64,000 nucleotides of DNA from Vreelandella neptunia (GCF_000712975.1 NZ_JHQL01000005.1:1-64000), one strand, 5' to 3'. Shown: positions 53,208-61,744, numbered from the stretch's first letter. The notes: a model not told the origin generated them from the letters alone. A program made the numbers and translations.

Positions 53208-53660
53208 CTATTTCCTATTTGTAGGGCCACTGTCCTGTCGCGTTACGTCCGACCCACGGGGGCGTACATAAAGCACCAGTGCATGGTCCACAAGTTCGTA
53301 GCCGTGCTCTTCAGCAATCTCTTGCTGACGACGCTCGATGATTTCATCGACAAACTCAATGATTTCACCGCTCTCTAAACACACCATATGGTCGTGGTGG
53401 TCTTCTTGAGTCATCTCGAACACCGCATGGCCACCATCAAAATTATGACGGATCACCAAGCCCGCTGATTCAAACTGAGTCAGCACGCGGTACACGGTAG
53501 CCAAGCCAACATCCTCGCCCGCATCAATCAGTGTTTTATACACTTCTTCTGCGCTAAGGTGGTGTTGACCCGAAGCATTTTCGAGAATCTGCAGGATCTT
53601 GACGCGCGGCAGGGTCACTTTCAGCCCGGCTTTGCGCAGTTCATGGTTCTGATCGGCCAT
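53208..53660 (-). CDS. fur: Ferric uptake regulator Fur
   Basis: Fe(II)-dependent repressor of iron uptake genes. The product has 150 residues: N-terminal winged helix (LRKAGLKVTLPRVKIL) and a metal site HHDHMVC. The CxxC zinc pairs of E. coli Fur are not complete (one Cys near the HHDH motif), as in Pseudomonas. The start at 53660 gives MADQNHELRKAG; the longer frame reaches the bamE promoter region. It is divergent from bamE across 72 bp. Confidence 0.95.
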   Translation of the reverse strand: MADQNHELRKAGLKVTLPRVKILQILENASGQHHLSAEEVYKTLIDAGEDVGLATVYRVLTQFESAGLVIRHNFDGGHAVFEMTQEDHHDHMVCLESGEIIEFVDEIIERRQQEIAEEHGYELVDHALVLYVRPRGSDVTRQDSGPTNRK

Positions 53661-53732
53661 GGTTGCTCTTCGCAGTAACAGGTTAGGTCGGGTATGATCG
53701 ACCGAAACCACGATAGTGAAGAACAGGCTCAA

Positions 53733-54203
53733 ATGCAAAAATTGACTCGTATCATTACTCTTTCCGTTGCCCTAACCGTTGTTAGTGGCTGCAGTTACGT
53801 TGGCGTATACAAGCGTGACATCCCCCAAGGCAACTTGGTGACCCAAGAGATGGTCGGCCAGTTACAACCAGGGATGACGCAAGAACAAGTCACTTATGTG
53901 ATGGGGCGTCCGCTGCTGGAAGCGCCGTTTGATACCCGCGAATGGGATTACGTTTACCGCCTTGATAAAGCGTACGCAGGCGTCGAGCAGAGACGTGTGA
54001 CTCTCACGTTCGATGATATGGGGCGTTTAGTAAACGTTGAACAACAGGGTGATTTCTCGGGTGATCTACCGATCAGCACGGATACCAGTGTAGGCCCCGC
54101 AACAGAAACAGCTGACCCAATCTCAGGCATCAACACGCCTAGCCAGCGAGCACCGACGCCAGAAAGTGCCCCAGAGCCTCAGCCGGTGATGTCTTCAGAC
54201 TAA
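53733..54203 (+). CDS. bamE: Outer membrane assembly lipoprotein BamE
   Basis: Lipoprotein component of the BAM outer-membrane assembly complex (SmpA/OmlA), 156 residues. A lipobox LTVVSGC puts the lipidated Cys at about residue 19. The BamE domain contains QLQPGMTQEQVTYVMGRPLL and WDYVYRL; the C-terminal 40 residues are a Pro/Ser/Thr-rich tail. The fur-bamE pair is a common gammaproteobacterial arrangement. Confidence 0.93.
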   Translation: MQKLTRIITLSVALTVVSGCSYVGVYKRDIPQGNLVTQEMVGQLQPGMTQEQVTYVMGRPLLEAPFDTREWDYVYRLDKAYAGVEQRRVTLTFDDMGRLVNVEQQGDFSGDLPISTDTSVGPATETADPISGINTPSQRAPTPESAPEPQPVMSSD

Positions 54204-54204
54204 A

Positions 54205-54516
54205 TCACTTGCCTCCGGCTTGACGCTTTGCCCGCTCCAGGCGGGCAGCTTTGGGGTCTATTTCTAACGAGCGATATACTTCAACCCGGTCGCCTGGACG
54301 CAGCGTCTGTTTTTCAGGCTGACGCAGCGCCTTGCCAAAAATTCCTAGCGGTGCTTGTTCAAAGGTGTCGCTGGGAATATCGGGGAACAAGCTTGGTAGG
54401 TCTGCCATTACTACCGCTTGGCGCGCAGTCGTTCCTCGACGCACCTGTAAGGCCACCAGGCGCTGTTTGTGCGGCAAGGCAAAGGCTACCTCTACCGCGA
54501 ACGTATCAACGGCCAT
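54205..54516 (-). CDS. rnfH: RnfH family protein
   Basis: Ubiquitin-like-fold protein of 103 residues (RnfH/YfjF family), with VEVAFALPHKQRLVALQVRRGTTARQAV and C-terminal LRPGDRVEVYRSLEIDPKAAR. It lies next to ratA as in E. coli (11-bp overlap); the two look coupled. Its function is uncertain. The start at 54516 is preferred over 54546, which lies further inside ratA. Confidence 0.88.
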   Translation of the reverse strand: MAVDTFAVEVAFALPHKQRLVALQVRRGTTARQAVVMADLPSLFPDIPSDTFEQAPLGIFGKALRQPEKQTLRPGDRVEVYRSLEIDPKAARLERAKRQAGGK

Positions 54517-54940
54517 AGCGCTCGTCAGCCCGCTTAGTGAAGGCATCTACAAGCTGCCCCGCTATTTGTTGGAATAACTTGCCAAACGCCATGCTAAGCA
54601 AACGGTTGGCAAACACAAATTCCATTTCCAAGCTGACTTTACAGGCATCCTCTCCCATCGGGATAAACAGCCAACGCCCTTTAAGCTGCTTGAACGGCCC
54701 TTTTACTAATGACAGCTCAATCCGTTCAGGGGCATATAAATCATTTCGAGTCGTGATAGTTTGTTCCACACCCGCACGACCAAGGGTCATTTCACCGATT
54801 AGGTGCGTCTCGTCATGCTCTAGCAGGCGCGCACGGCGGCACCCCGGCAGGAACTCGGGATAGCGTTCGAAGTCATTAACCAGATCGAACATTTGTTGGG
54901 GGGTGTGCCGCACCAAGGCGGTACGATTAACGGTTGGCAT
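54506..54940 (-). CDS. ratA: RatA-family START-domain protein
   Basis: SRPBCC/polyketide cyclase-like (Coq10-type) protein of 144 residues, called RatA in E. coli, where it was described as a ribosome-association toxin; the same fold binds ubiquinone in Coq10. It has TALVRHTPQQMFDLVNDFERYPEFLPGCR and a C-terminal helix. The ATG at 54940 follows GGAGAGG. No dedicated antitoxin is seen apart from neighbour rnfH, so toxicity should not be assumed. Confidence 0.85.
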   Translation of the reverse strand: MPTVNRTALVRHTPQQMFDLVNDFERYPEFLPGCRRARLLEHDETHLIGEMTLGRAGVEQTITTRNDLYAPERIELSLVKGPFKQLKGRWLFIPMGEDACKVSLEMEFVFANRLLSMAFGKLFQQIAGQLVDAFTKRADERYGR

Positions 54941-55066
54941 TGACCTCTCCGCTGACTTCACAGTGCCCAAAGCGTATCATGGGAAACATTTTTGTAGACC
55001 TTAAATGGTATCACGCCTCCCCGCATAACGAAGGGGGTGCTACTGACAGATCAACGATGAGGTTCC

Positions 55067-55558
55067 ATGGCCACTAAGAAAGGTAACAGTAAGGGCCCTA
55101 GCAGCAGCGTTATTGCCCAAAACAAGAAGGCTCGGTTTGAGTACCATATCAACGAAACCTTAGAAGCAGGTTTGGTACTCGCAGGCTGGGAAGTTAAAAG
55201 CCTTCGTGCTGGTAAAGCACAGCTTACCGACACTTATATTTTGGTACGCAACGGCGAGGCTTTTTTACTAGGCAGCCATATCATGCCGCTAAACACAGCA
55301 AGCACCCATGAGATTGCTGACCCGACACGCACACGTAAGTTGCTTTTGCACCGCAAGGAAATCGCCAAAATTTTCTCGGTGACTCAAGACAAAGGACACA
55401 CCTGCGTGCCGCTCAAGCTCTATTGGAAACGCAATAAAGTGAAATGTGAGCTGGCGTTGGTGACCGGCAAACAGCTGCATGACAAGCGCGCCACCGAAAA
55501 AGATCGCGACTGGAGCCGTCAAAAAGGTCGAATAATGCGGGAACATAACAAGGCATAA
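55067..55558 (+). CDS. smpB: tmRNA-binding protein SmpB
   Basis: Delivers tmRNA to stalled ribosomes. The OB-fold protein has 163 residues with [22 protein letters not shown] and [14 protein letters not shown], and a basic C-terminal tail ([18 protein letters not shown]) that reads the empty mRNA channel. GAGG precedes the ATG. It lies 45 bp upstream of ssrA. Confidence 0.96.
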   Translation: MATKKGNSKGPSSSVIAQNKKARFEYHINETLEAGLVLAGWEVKSLRAGKAQLTDTYILVRNGEAFLLGSHIMPLNTASTHEIADPTRTRKLLLHRKEIAKIFSVTQDKGHTCVPLKLYWKRNKVKCELALVTGKQLHDKRATEKDRDWSRQKGRIMREHNKA

Positions 55559-55559
55559 C

Positions 55560-55588
55560 TGGTCAATTAGCTGTGAGCACGTTAGAAT
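55560..55588 (+). promoter_or_regulatory. Candidate ssrA promoter
   Basis: TGGTCA (55560-55565), a 17-bp spacer and TAGAAT (55583-55588) form a plausible sigma-70 promoter whose start would fall close to the tmRNA 5' end. An inverted repeat GTGAGCA ... TGCTCAC (55573-55594) overlaps it. Confidence 0.45.
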
Positions 55589-55603
55589 GCTCACCTGTAA
55601 TTA

Positions 55604-55983
55604 GGGGGCGACATGGTTTCGACGCCGGTGACAACCCTTGCGGTGCATGCCGAGAGCGTGATGTATCTCGTAAATCCCACATCACGAAAAATAGTCGCAA
55701 ATGACGAAAACTACGCTCAAGGCGCGCTAGCAGCTTAAACACTGTTAGCTTCTTGTCTGGCCCAAAGGTGATGTGCCTATTCATCACCGATGGGATATGA
55801 GCTAAAGCTGATAGGACCGCGGTTGATGGTGTCTTCTCATCAATCGTTAAACTTTAGAAGGCTCGCGTGGCTGAATCCTGATCGTCGGAGTCAGTCGCGT
55901 TAAAGCAAATGACGAAATCTAAGCATGTAGAGCCAATAGGCGAGTGCTGGCGGACGCGGGTTCAATTCCCGCCGCCTCCACCA
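55604..55983 (+). ncRNA. ssrA: tmRNA (ssrA)
   Basis: Transfer-messenger RNA of about 380 nt. The 5' GGGGGCG pairs with 3' CGCCTCC before the encoded ACCA, forming the tRNA-like acceptor; the T-arm GCGGGTTCAATTCCCGC is present. The tag reading frame starts at GCA 55697 and ends at TAA 55738, encoding ANDENYAQGALAA, which ends in ALAA, the classic ClpXP degron. It directly follows smpB. Its 3' end is a known integration target, and relic mobile DNA follows. Confidence 0.97.
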
Positions 55984-55999
55984 GACACCCCTACAAATC

Positions 56000-56022
56000 A
56001 AGCACCTACGGGTGCTTTTTTT
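56000..56022 (+). terminator. Intrinsic terminator after ssrA
   Basis: AAGCACC pairs with GGTGCTT (7-bp stem, TACG loop), followed by TTTTT. Confidence 0.88.
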
Positions 56023-56072
56023 GTTTCCCCCTCCAAAATACCAACCAAAGCAACCATTTTAGGCAGTAGATG

Positions 56073-56439
56073 TTAGACGTTTTCAATTACCCACGCGGCA
56101 ATGCCTCCCCGACCATTACGGCGGCGCAAGCGCTTACCGTTGGCCACGCGGTCAGCCCGGAACTTGAGCACGTTACCCACGGCACGGGGAGTTAGCTGAC
56201 TTACTGTCTTGAACTCGCTTATAGTTTCCGCCAATGCTTGCTCAGCAACCGGCAAGGCGAAGTCTTTTAGCTGGGGGTCGTGGTAGTTGTCGTGGATCTT
56301 CTTCACCTCCTTAGCTTTGGACGAGTCGCTACCAAACACATCAGCCAGCGAGCACAGCAGCGCGTCTAACTGTTCCTGTTAAGGGTCAGCCGCTTGGGCA
56401 GCGTCTACCGCTTCCATCGGGTCTGCATAAATAGGATTC
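56073..56439 (-). pseudogene. Remnant of an unrecognised protein with in-frame stop
   Basis: An open frame of 88 residues (56073-56339) ends in a basic C-terminus. Upstream in the same frame (56382 to about 56439) the reading continues as acidic protein-like sequence but is interrupted by TAA at 56379-56381. The upstream part runs into the truncated toxin gene at about 56435-56450. I do not recognise the family. The pattern fits the C-terminal half of a mobile-element protein left after integration or deletion next to tmRNA. Confidence 0.5.
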
Positions 56440-56724
56440 CAGGCTTGGTTGAACGGCGTGAAGGCTAAAGACCGAATGGCTGCCATGCGGGTGCTGACAC
56501 GCCTTAACAGGCTAGCCACAGGTAATGCAGGCGACGCCAAGACAGTGGGTGACGGCGTAATGGAGCTGCGAATTGATTACGGGCCGGGCTACCGCGTCTA
56601 TTACGCTAAGGTAGGCCGCCGTATGGTGATGTTATTAGTCGGTGGTACCAAGAAACGCCAGCAAGCCGATATAGATCAAGCCAAAGCGTTTTTAAATGAC
56701 CACCGAAGGAGAGCACAGACATGA
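56431..56724 (+). pseudogene. Truncated RelE/HigB-like toxin gene
   Basis: The C-terminal part of a RelE/ParE-superfamily toxin (phage-derived Gp49-like or addiction-module killer group): FQAWLNGVKAKDRMAAMRVL, then MELRIDYGPGYRVYYAKVG and a Lys-rich end. The usual first eight or so residues and start codon are missing; a stop TAA at 56428-56430 precedes the frame. A TTG at 56449 could start a shortened protein. It overlaps the antitoxin by 4 bp (ATGA), the usual coupling of this family. It is probably inactive. Confidence 0.7.
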
Positions 56725-57040
56725 AAAGCCACGATGCTGCTGTTGTCGAGATGCTGCGCGATGCCCCCATATGGCGCTGGACTATTTGCGCAACGCCTTC
56801 GATGAACTGGACGAAGAAGGCGGCGAGTCTGCCTTTCTCATGGCGCTACGCCATGTAGTTGAAGCACAAGGTGGTGTGGCTGCTATTGCAGAACGTGCCA
56901 AGGTGTCACGCGAAAGCTTGTACCGGGCACTATCCCCAAAAGGCAACCCAACGTTACGAACGATGACCGCCGTTATTAAAGCGACAGGTATTCACTTTCA
57001 CGACCTGACGCACCATAGCCATGAGCCAATAGCGGGATAA
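56721..57040 (+). pseudogene. Frameshifted XRE-like antitoxin gene
   Basis: Helix-turn-helix antitoxin partner of the upstream toxin. It starts MKSHDAAVVEMLRD at 56721, but a run of five C (56764-56768) shifts the frame: with six C it would read on as PHMALDYLRNAFDELDEEGG to the HTH segment IAERAKVSRESLYRALSPKGNPTLRTM. As written, the start frame stops early, and only an internal ATG (56771) gives the HTH portion (89 residues). Either a real 1-nt loss or a sequencing slip in the C-run. Confidence 0.7.
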
Positions 57041-57124
57041 AGAGCATCCAAGCATAGAGAAACGTTTTCCTCAGTGCTGTGCCTGGGTTCAAAGCATGGG
57101 CTAGTAAGCTAACACCCTAGAAAA

Positions 57125-57144
57125 GGGGGCATAATTGGGGGCAT
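57125..57144 (+). repeat. GGGGGCAT direct repeat
   Basis: GGGGGCAT occurs twice (57125-57132 and 57137-57144) separated by AATT, a 12-bp period. Such paired motifs are often seen beside integrase genes at island ends; here no integrase remains. It may mark the distal end of the relic. Confidence 0.5.
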
Positions 57145-57162
57145 CTTTCAAAACAACCCAGC

Positions 57163-57188
57163 AAAAAAGCGCTTCCGGGCGCTTTTTT
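57163..57188 (-). terminator. Intrinsic terminator of the helicase-nuclease operon
   Basis: AAAAAAGCGC and GCGCTTTTTT form a perfect 10-bp stem with a 6-nt loop, and the minus strand ends in TTTTTT. It lies just after the helicase stop. Confidence 0.9.
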
Positions 57189-57192
57189 GTTG

Positions 57193-59547
57193 TCAGGAGT
57201 TTTCACCCAATACCTTGACACGCCCCCACCAGCGCGGCAGCAATGCGCGCACCCTGGCCTGGGCGAAGCGGTCGTCCATTAATATCACAGTCCCTTCATC
57301 CTCAGGGCCGCGAATCACCCTTCCGGCGGCTTGCACCACTTTGATCATACCGGGTATGCGGTAGGTGTAATCATCACCCTGGCCAAAGCGGGCATTCAGA
57401 CGCGCTTTCAGCGCTTCGTTGAAGTCGTTAAACGGCGGTAGGCCTAAGGTGGCAATAAACGCCCCAATCAAGCGCTCGCCTGGAAGATCAATGCCTTCAG
57501 CAAAAGCCCCACCTAGCACAGCAAAGCCGATTCCCTTACCTTCAGGAGTAAAACGCGCCAGAAAGGCATCACGCTCGGCTTCCTGCATTCCACGGGTTTG
57601 AGCGAATACCGACACGGTGGGATGCGCGAGCTGAAACTGCGCCATCACCTTTTCTAGGTAAGCAAAGCTACTAAAAAACGCCAGGTAGTGGCCGGGTTGA
57701 CGCTGGTATTGATCGGACAAAGCTTCGACAATAGGCGTTACAGAGACCTCTCGGTGATGATAGCGAGTGGAAATATCGGCTCGAATACGCACTTCCAACT
57801 GGCAGGCGGAAAAAGGTGAGGCTACTTCACGCCACACGCTGCTTTGTGGCAACCCTAGTAAATCGCGGTAGTAATGAAACGGGCTAAGCGTGGCTGAAAA
57901 CAGCACAGCGCTGTGGGCAGCCTTAAAGCGCGCCGCGAGAAAATCCGCCGGAATAACATTGCGCAGCCCAAGCACCGCATCGCCACGGCCATAAATAGCA
58001 AGGTCGCACAGTGAGTGATCATCGAACCGCTCCGCCAACCGGCAGAAGCCTAACGCTTCAAACAGTAGCTCTTGAAGCTCAACACTTGCGGCGTCAGGGT
58101 GCTCAACCAAATAATCAGTGATCGCGCCAGCCAATGTTTGAAGCGAGCCCACCAGCTTGCTGGGCAACGTATCAAGGAGATGGTAGCGCTGTGACGCGGC
58201 TGCATAGCTGGTCACTTCCTTCGTGAGCGCCTGCCACTGCCTGCCGACCCTTGCTAACGGTTTAGCCAGTGCAGGAGGTGAACGTCGACGCAAGCGGCTC
58301 AAGCGTTGCTGGGAAAGCTCGGCACTGTACATCCCCCGTGCTCTTTCAACCATGTTGTGTGCTTCATCTACTAACAAACCAACTCGCCAGTCGTTAGCTT
58401 GGGCCAAGCCATGCAGCAGCGCATGGCTATCAAACCAGTGATTCACATCGCCAACTACTACGTCGGCCCAACGAGCTAGCTCTTGGCCTAGATAATATGG
58501 GCACACACTGTGGGCAAGCGCCACCTCACGCAGTCCGTCACGATCTAGCCAGCAACGTGCCACCGCGGCTTGGCGAGCGGCAGGCAAGCGGTCATAAAAA
58601 CCCGCCGCTAACGGACAAGCATCGCCTTGGCAAGCAGCGCCAGGGTATTCGCAGGCTTTTTGTCTCGCTACCAGCTCCAACACGCGCAGTGGCGATGCGA
58701 GTGCAGACGATGAGAGGGAAGATGCAATAGGGGGTGTTGAAGTAGAGGGTAATGAAGTAGGCGGTGATGAACTGGGGGCAGAGAGACGCGCCAGCGCATC
58801 CAACGCTAAGCGGCGGCCTGGGGTTTTCATGGTTAGAAAGGCCACCCTATCCAACTGCTGACGAGGCATTGCTGAGAGCATCGGAAATAGCGTGCCAAGA
58901 GTTTTGCCAATACCGGTTGGCGCTTGAGCCAATAGGCACCGACCAGTACTGGCTGCTTTATAGACATCTTCCGCTAGCGGACGCTGCCCAGGGCGAAAAT
59001 CAGGATAGGGAAACGTCAGCGTCGCCAGCCACTCATCGCGGCGCAGGCGATGGGTATACTCCTGCTCCGCCCAAACCAAAAAGCGCTGGCATTGATCGGT
59101 AAAAAACGCCTGCAACTCAGTTGAGCTAGCCTCTTGGGTAAGCAGCGTTTCCTGACCGCTGGTAATCTCCAGATAAACTAACGCCAGCGTGACCCGTTCA
59201 AGGCGTTGCTCAGCGCACAGCAGCGCGCCGTATACCTTCACCTGTGCCCAGTGCAACGCGCGCTGGTTGGCGGCCATACGGTCTAAATTGCCACGATAGG
59301 TTTTGACCTCTTCCAAACGGTTCGCGTTGGGATCAAAGCCGTCAGCGCGGCCCGCCACGCGAAGCCCCTGATACTCACCAGAAAGCGGCAGTTCAGACAG
59401 GTAATCTTCGCCCCGGCGGCTAGCCACTAGCCTATGCCCTTCGATGCCTTCTTGGGCGCTGGGTGCTGGCGTGAATCGATGATCAAGGTCGCCCTCCCGC
59501 GCGGTGAAATCGCACAGCGTACGCACCGCTACCCGATAACGGCTCAT
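57193..59547 (-). CDS. DinG/XPD-family helicase with N-terminal nuclease-like domain
   Basis: Superfamily 2 DNA helicase of 784 residues. Residues about 1-170 look like a PD-(D/E)XK fold (GRADGFD ... LEEVKTYRG). Then come Walker A APTGIGKT, four cysteines of an XPD-type Fe-S cluster (CEYPGAAC, GDAC, VCPYY), DEAH (VDEAHNM) and motif VI QAAGRVIRGPEDEGT. Residues about 255-285 are a Ser/Pro/Thr low-complexity insert. It is coupled by ATGA overlap to the FAN1-type nuclease upstream, so it probably acts with it in interstrand-crosslink or structure repair. Confidence 0.85.
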   Translation of the reverse strand: MSRYRVAVRTLCDFTAREGDLDHRFTPAPSAQEGIEGHRLVASRRGEDYLSELPLSGEYQGLRVAGRADGFDPNANRLEEVKTYRGNLDRMAANQRALHWAQVKVYGALLCAEQRLERVTLALVYLEITSGQETLLTQEASSTELQAFFTDQCQRFLVWAEQEYTHRLRRDEWLATLTFPYPDFRPGQRPLAEDVYKAASTGRCLLAQAPTGIGKTLGTLFPMLSAMPRQQLDRVAFLTMKTPGRRLALDALARLSAPSSSPPTSLPSTSTPPIASSLSSSALASPLRVLELVARQKACEYPGAACQGDACPLAAGFYDRLPAARQAAVARCWLDRDGLREVALAHSVCPYYLGQELARWADVVVGDVNHWFDSHALLHGLAQANDWRVGLLVDEAHNMVERARGMYSAELSQQRLSRLRRRSPPALAKPLARVGRQWQALTKEVTSYAAASQRYHLLDTLPSKLVGSLQTLAGAITDYLVEHPDAASVELQELLFEALGFCRLAERFDDHSLCDLAIYGRGDAVLGLRNVIPADFLAARFKAAHSAVLFSATLSPFHYYRDLLGLPQSSVWREVASPFSACQLEVRIRADISTRYHHREVSVTPIVEALSDQYQRQPGHYLAFFSSFAYLEKVMAQFQLAHPTVSVFAQTRGMQEAERDAFLARFTPEGKGIGFAVLGGAFAEGIDLPGERLIGAFIATLGLPPFNDFNEALKARLNARFGQGDDYTYRIPGMIKVVQAAGRVIRGPEDEGTVILMDDRFAQARVRALLPRWWGRVKVLGENS

Positions 59548-61319
59548 TCGGCGTCTTCTTGTTTAGACTCTCTTTGTTTAGATTCTATTTTTTTAGATTT
59601 TTCTTGTTTAATTTCTTCTGGCTCGGGTGCTGGCTGCCAACGCACATGGCATACCTCAACGGGCATGCTGTGGCGGCAAAAGAAATCAATCCAACGGCGT
59701 TGGTTATCTTGCAGGCGGTCTCCCGGCCCTTTCACTTCTATCATTTTGTAGCGCGGCTCTCTGGGAGGCGCATCCGGCATCAACTGAATCAGGTCAGGCA
59801 GTCCCGCACGGTTATGCTTAAGGTCATCTAATAGCCGCATAAAACAGGCACGCAAGTGGGCAGGCGGCAAACATTTAAGCGCGAGCGCTAAAAGTTCTTC
59901 ACTAACGATTCCCCAGTGAACGAATGGCGATGCGATGCCTTGTTTAGCGTGCCACGTGCGAAGGATCGTCTCCTTATACCGACCGTCATCCAACTGGGCC
60001 AGGCAGGCGTTAATATCAGCTTGACGCTGAGGGACAAAATCCTCGCGATATAAATCCGCTGGCCCACTGTGAAACGGGTGAAAAAACGCCCCAGGGAGCG
60101 GTTTAAAAATAACCGGCCAAAACAGCAAGCCAAATAGACCCGTTAACAAACTATTTTCAACGTAATATACCGGTGCAGTAGGCGTTGCTAACGCTTCAGC
60201 AACAGCGCGCTCTACTGGCTGAGGGCCGGGCAGATGAAGCACATAGGTAAGCGCCTGGGCAGCCTGTTGCTCAGCCCTATCAGAACGCTCAACTTTTTGG
60301 CCTAACTTGCGAGCCAAGCGCGGTAACAAGCGCATAAGGGCTTGGATCTCGCCTTCATGTGGCTGTGCGTCAAGCGCGCTAATTGTAAGCTTATAAGCGT
60401 CTGAATAACGGCCTAACCGCTCTAACACGCGCAGCCTGCGAATACGCGCATCGCTGTTATTGGAATCGGCATAAAGCGTTAAGGCGAGTTCGCTGTCGCC
60501 GCCGCGTTCGGCTTCGCGACCCATAGTCAGCAGCAGCCGTGCCCGTCGCGAGGCTAGCCAGCGGTTGCTGGAGGCTGGTAGCACCTGCGTGGAAAGCGTC
60601 TGGGGCAACTCGCCGTCATCCAAGCGTTCGCGCAGGCGGTGAAGCGTTAAATAAGTAGTGACTTCTTCACGGCTTTGAAACGCGCGGGATTCCGCAGTAA
60701 GCGGTACCTGCTCAAAGCGCTGCAGGCCCAGCTCCGTTAACACGAACTCTGCCCAGTCCTGGCGCAAGTTGCCAAAAAACATCAGCCGTAAGCGGTCGCA
60801 AAACGCCATCACCGTTAGCCGCACAACCTGCGTTGTGGCTGCTGGCCACCACTGTTGAAGAGGCGCTGGCGCTTGCAGTGGTTTTTCTTCAACTGCTGCT
60901 TGAAGCGCAGCTTTCGTGCTGTTGCGCGCTAGACCTGCGTTAGCAATTTCATCTGCCAATGCTTGGCGCAATTCGCTCAGCCGCAGCAGGCGAAATAGCT
61001 CACGGCTGGTTAACTGCGGTGCGCGGTCTACCCAGCCCAGCGCAACCAGCGGTACTAGCGCCTGCTCGGTGTCACCGATTTCCGCATAAGAGAGCTTATC
61101 CAGCCGAAACAGCTCACCTTTGCGCATCACCATGCGCACCAATAGCGCCTGAGAGGCTTGAGGTAGCGTCTCAAAATGACCGATAGCATCGCGCTCGGTG
61201 GCACTTAACAGATCATGGTGGCGGGCGTTTACCCATGACACTACATAACGGAAATTCGTCAGGTAATAGAAAGGGTCATCTAGGGAGGCGGTCGCTGGTG
61301 CGACAGGGGCACTGTTCAT
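59544..61319 (-). CDS. FAN1-type VRR-NUC nuclease
   Basis: Bacterial relative of FAN1 (Fanconi-associated nuclease), 591 residues. The C-terminal VRR-NUC domain has the active-site series GLPDLIQLMP and IEVKGPGDRLQDNQRRW (about 505-550), the exact FAN1 signature. Upstream regions are helical, with a winged-helix/SAP-like part (about 70-140) and TPR-like repeats (about 260-340). The extreme C-terminus is a Lys/Glu-rich tail. FAN1 cuts 5' flaps and branched DNA near crosslinks. It is the first gene of the operon with the helicase. Confidence 0.88.
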   Translation of the reverse strand: MNSAPVAPATASLDDPFYYLTNFRYVVSWVNARHHDLLSATERDAIGHFETLPQASQALLVRMVMRKGELFRLDKLSYAEIGDTEQALVPLVALGWVDRAPQLTSRELFRLLRLSELRQALADEIANAGLARNSTKAALQAAVEEKPLQAPAPLQQWWPAATTQVVRLTVMAFCDRLRLMFFGNLRQDWAEFVLTELGLQRFEQVPLTAESRAFQSREEVTTYLTLHRLRERLDDGELPQTLSTQVLPASSNRWLASRRARLLLTMGREAERGGDSELALTLYADSNNSDARIRRLRVLERLGRYSDAYKLTISALDAQPHEGEIQALMRLLPRLARKLGQKVERSDRAEQQAAQALTYVLHLPGPQPVERAVAEALATPTAPVYYVENSLLTGLFGLLFWPVIFKPLPGAFFHPFHSGPADLYREDFVPQRQADINACLAQLDDGRYKETILRTWHAKQGIASPFVHWGIVSEELLALALKCLPPAHLRACFMRLLDDLKHNRAGLPDLIQLMPDAPPREPRYKMIEVKGPGDRLQDNQRRWIDFFCRHSMPVEVCHVRWQPAPEPEEIKQEKSKKIESKQRESKQEDAE

Positions 61320-61351
61320 CTATCCATTATAACAGTGCTTTCTAGAGCAGG

Positions 61352-61744
61352 TTAACCCACCCGATGCTGATAGAGCACGTGTAATACATCGTCATTGTCT
61401 ACCGGCTCGTCAATGGCTGGTGCCTCGACAGTAGGGGTTGACGCGCCTGCGTGGACTTCGGCAGGCTGGCGACCGCCTACCAATACATACCATTCCGCTT
61501 CTGTCAGATAGTGCTGACACCAGCGGCTTAGGCCATCGGCCACGTCGTCACGAATGCGTTCACCGCTACGAAAACCATGGGCGAGATGCAGTAAATCTTG
61601 GCGGGCAGTGCGGGCACGAGCATTACCGCCGTGCACTTTGGAAAGTGGACAGCGTCGATCGTAGGCCGCATTGGTTAGTGCATTCAACCAACGCTCCAAT
61701 TCGTGCGCCTGAATACCGCCATAAACTGCCACTCTGCACTCCAT
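61352..61744 (-). CDS. Unrecognised small protein
   Basis: ORF of 130 residues, soluble, with mixed helix/strand character. The N-terminus is MECRVAVYGGIQAHELERWL and the C-terminal third is acidic (VEAPAIDEPVDNDD). It contains Cys in DRRCPLSKVHGG and SRWCQHYL. No family was recognised. It is on the same strand as, and 32 bp upstream of, the FAN1-like gene, so it might be co-transcribed with it. Codon use looks like its neighbours. Confidence 0.6.
   Translation of the reverse strand: MECRVAVYGGIQAHELERWLNALTNAAYDRRCPLSKVHGGNARARTARQDLLHLAHGFRSGERIRDDVADGLSRWCQHYLTEAEWYVLVGGRQPAEVHAGASTPTVEAPAIDEPVDNDDVLHVLYQHRVG

Noticed and set aside
54506..54940. ratA as part of a toxin-antitoxin module with rnfH
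   Set aside because: The family is mostly a conserved START-domain/ubiquinone-type protein; the overlap with rnfH is the normal core arrangement and no antitoxin evidence is visible.
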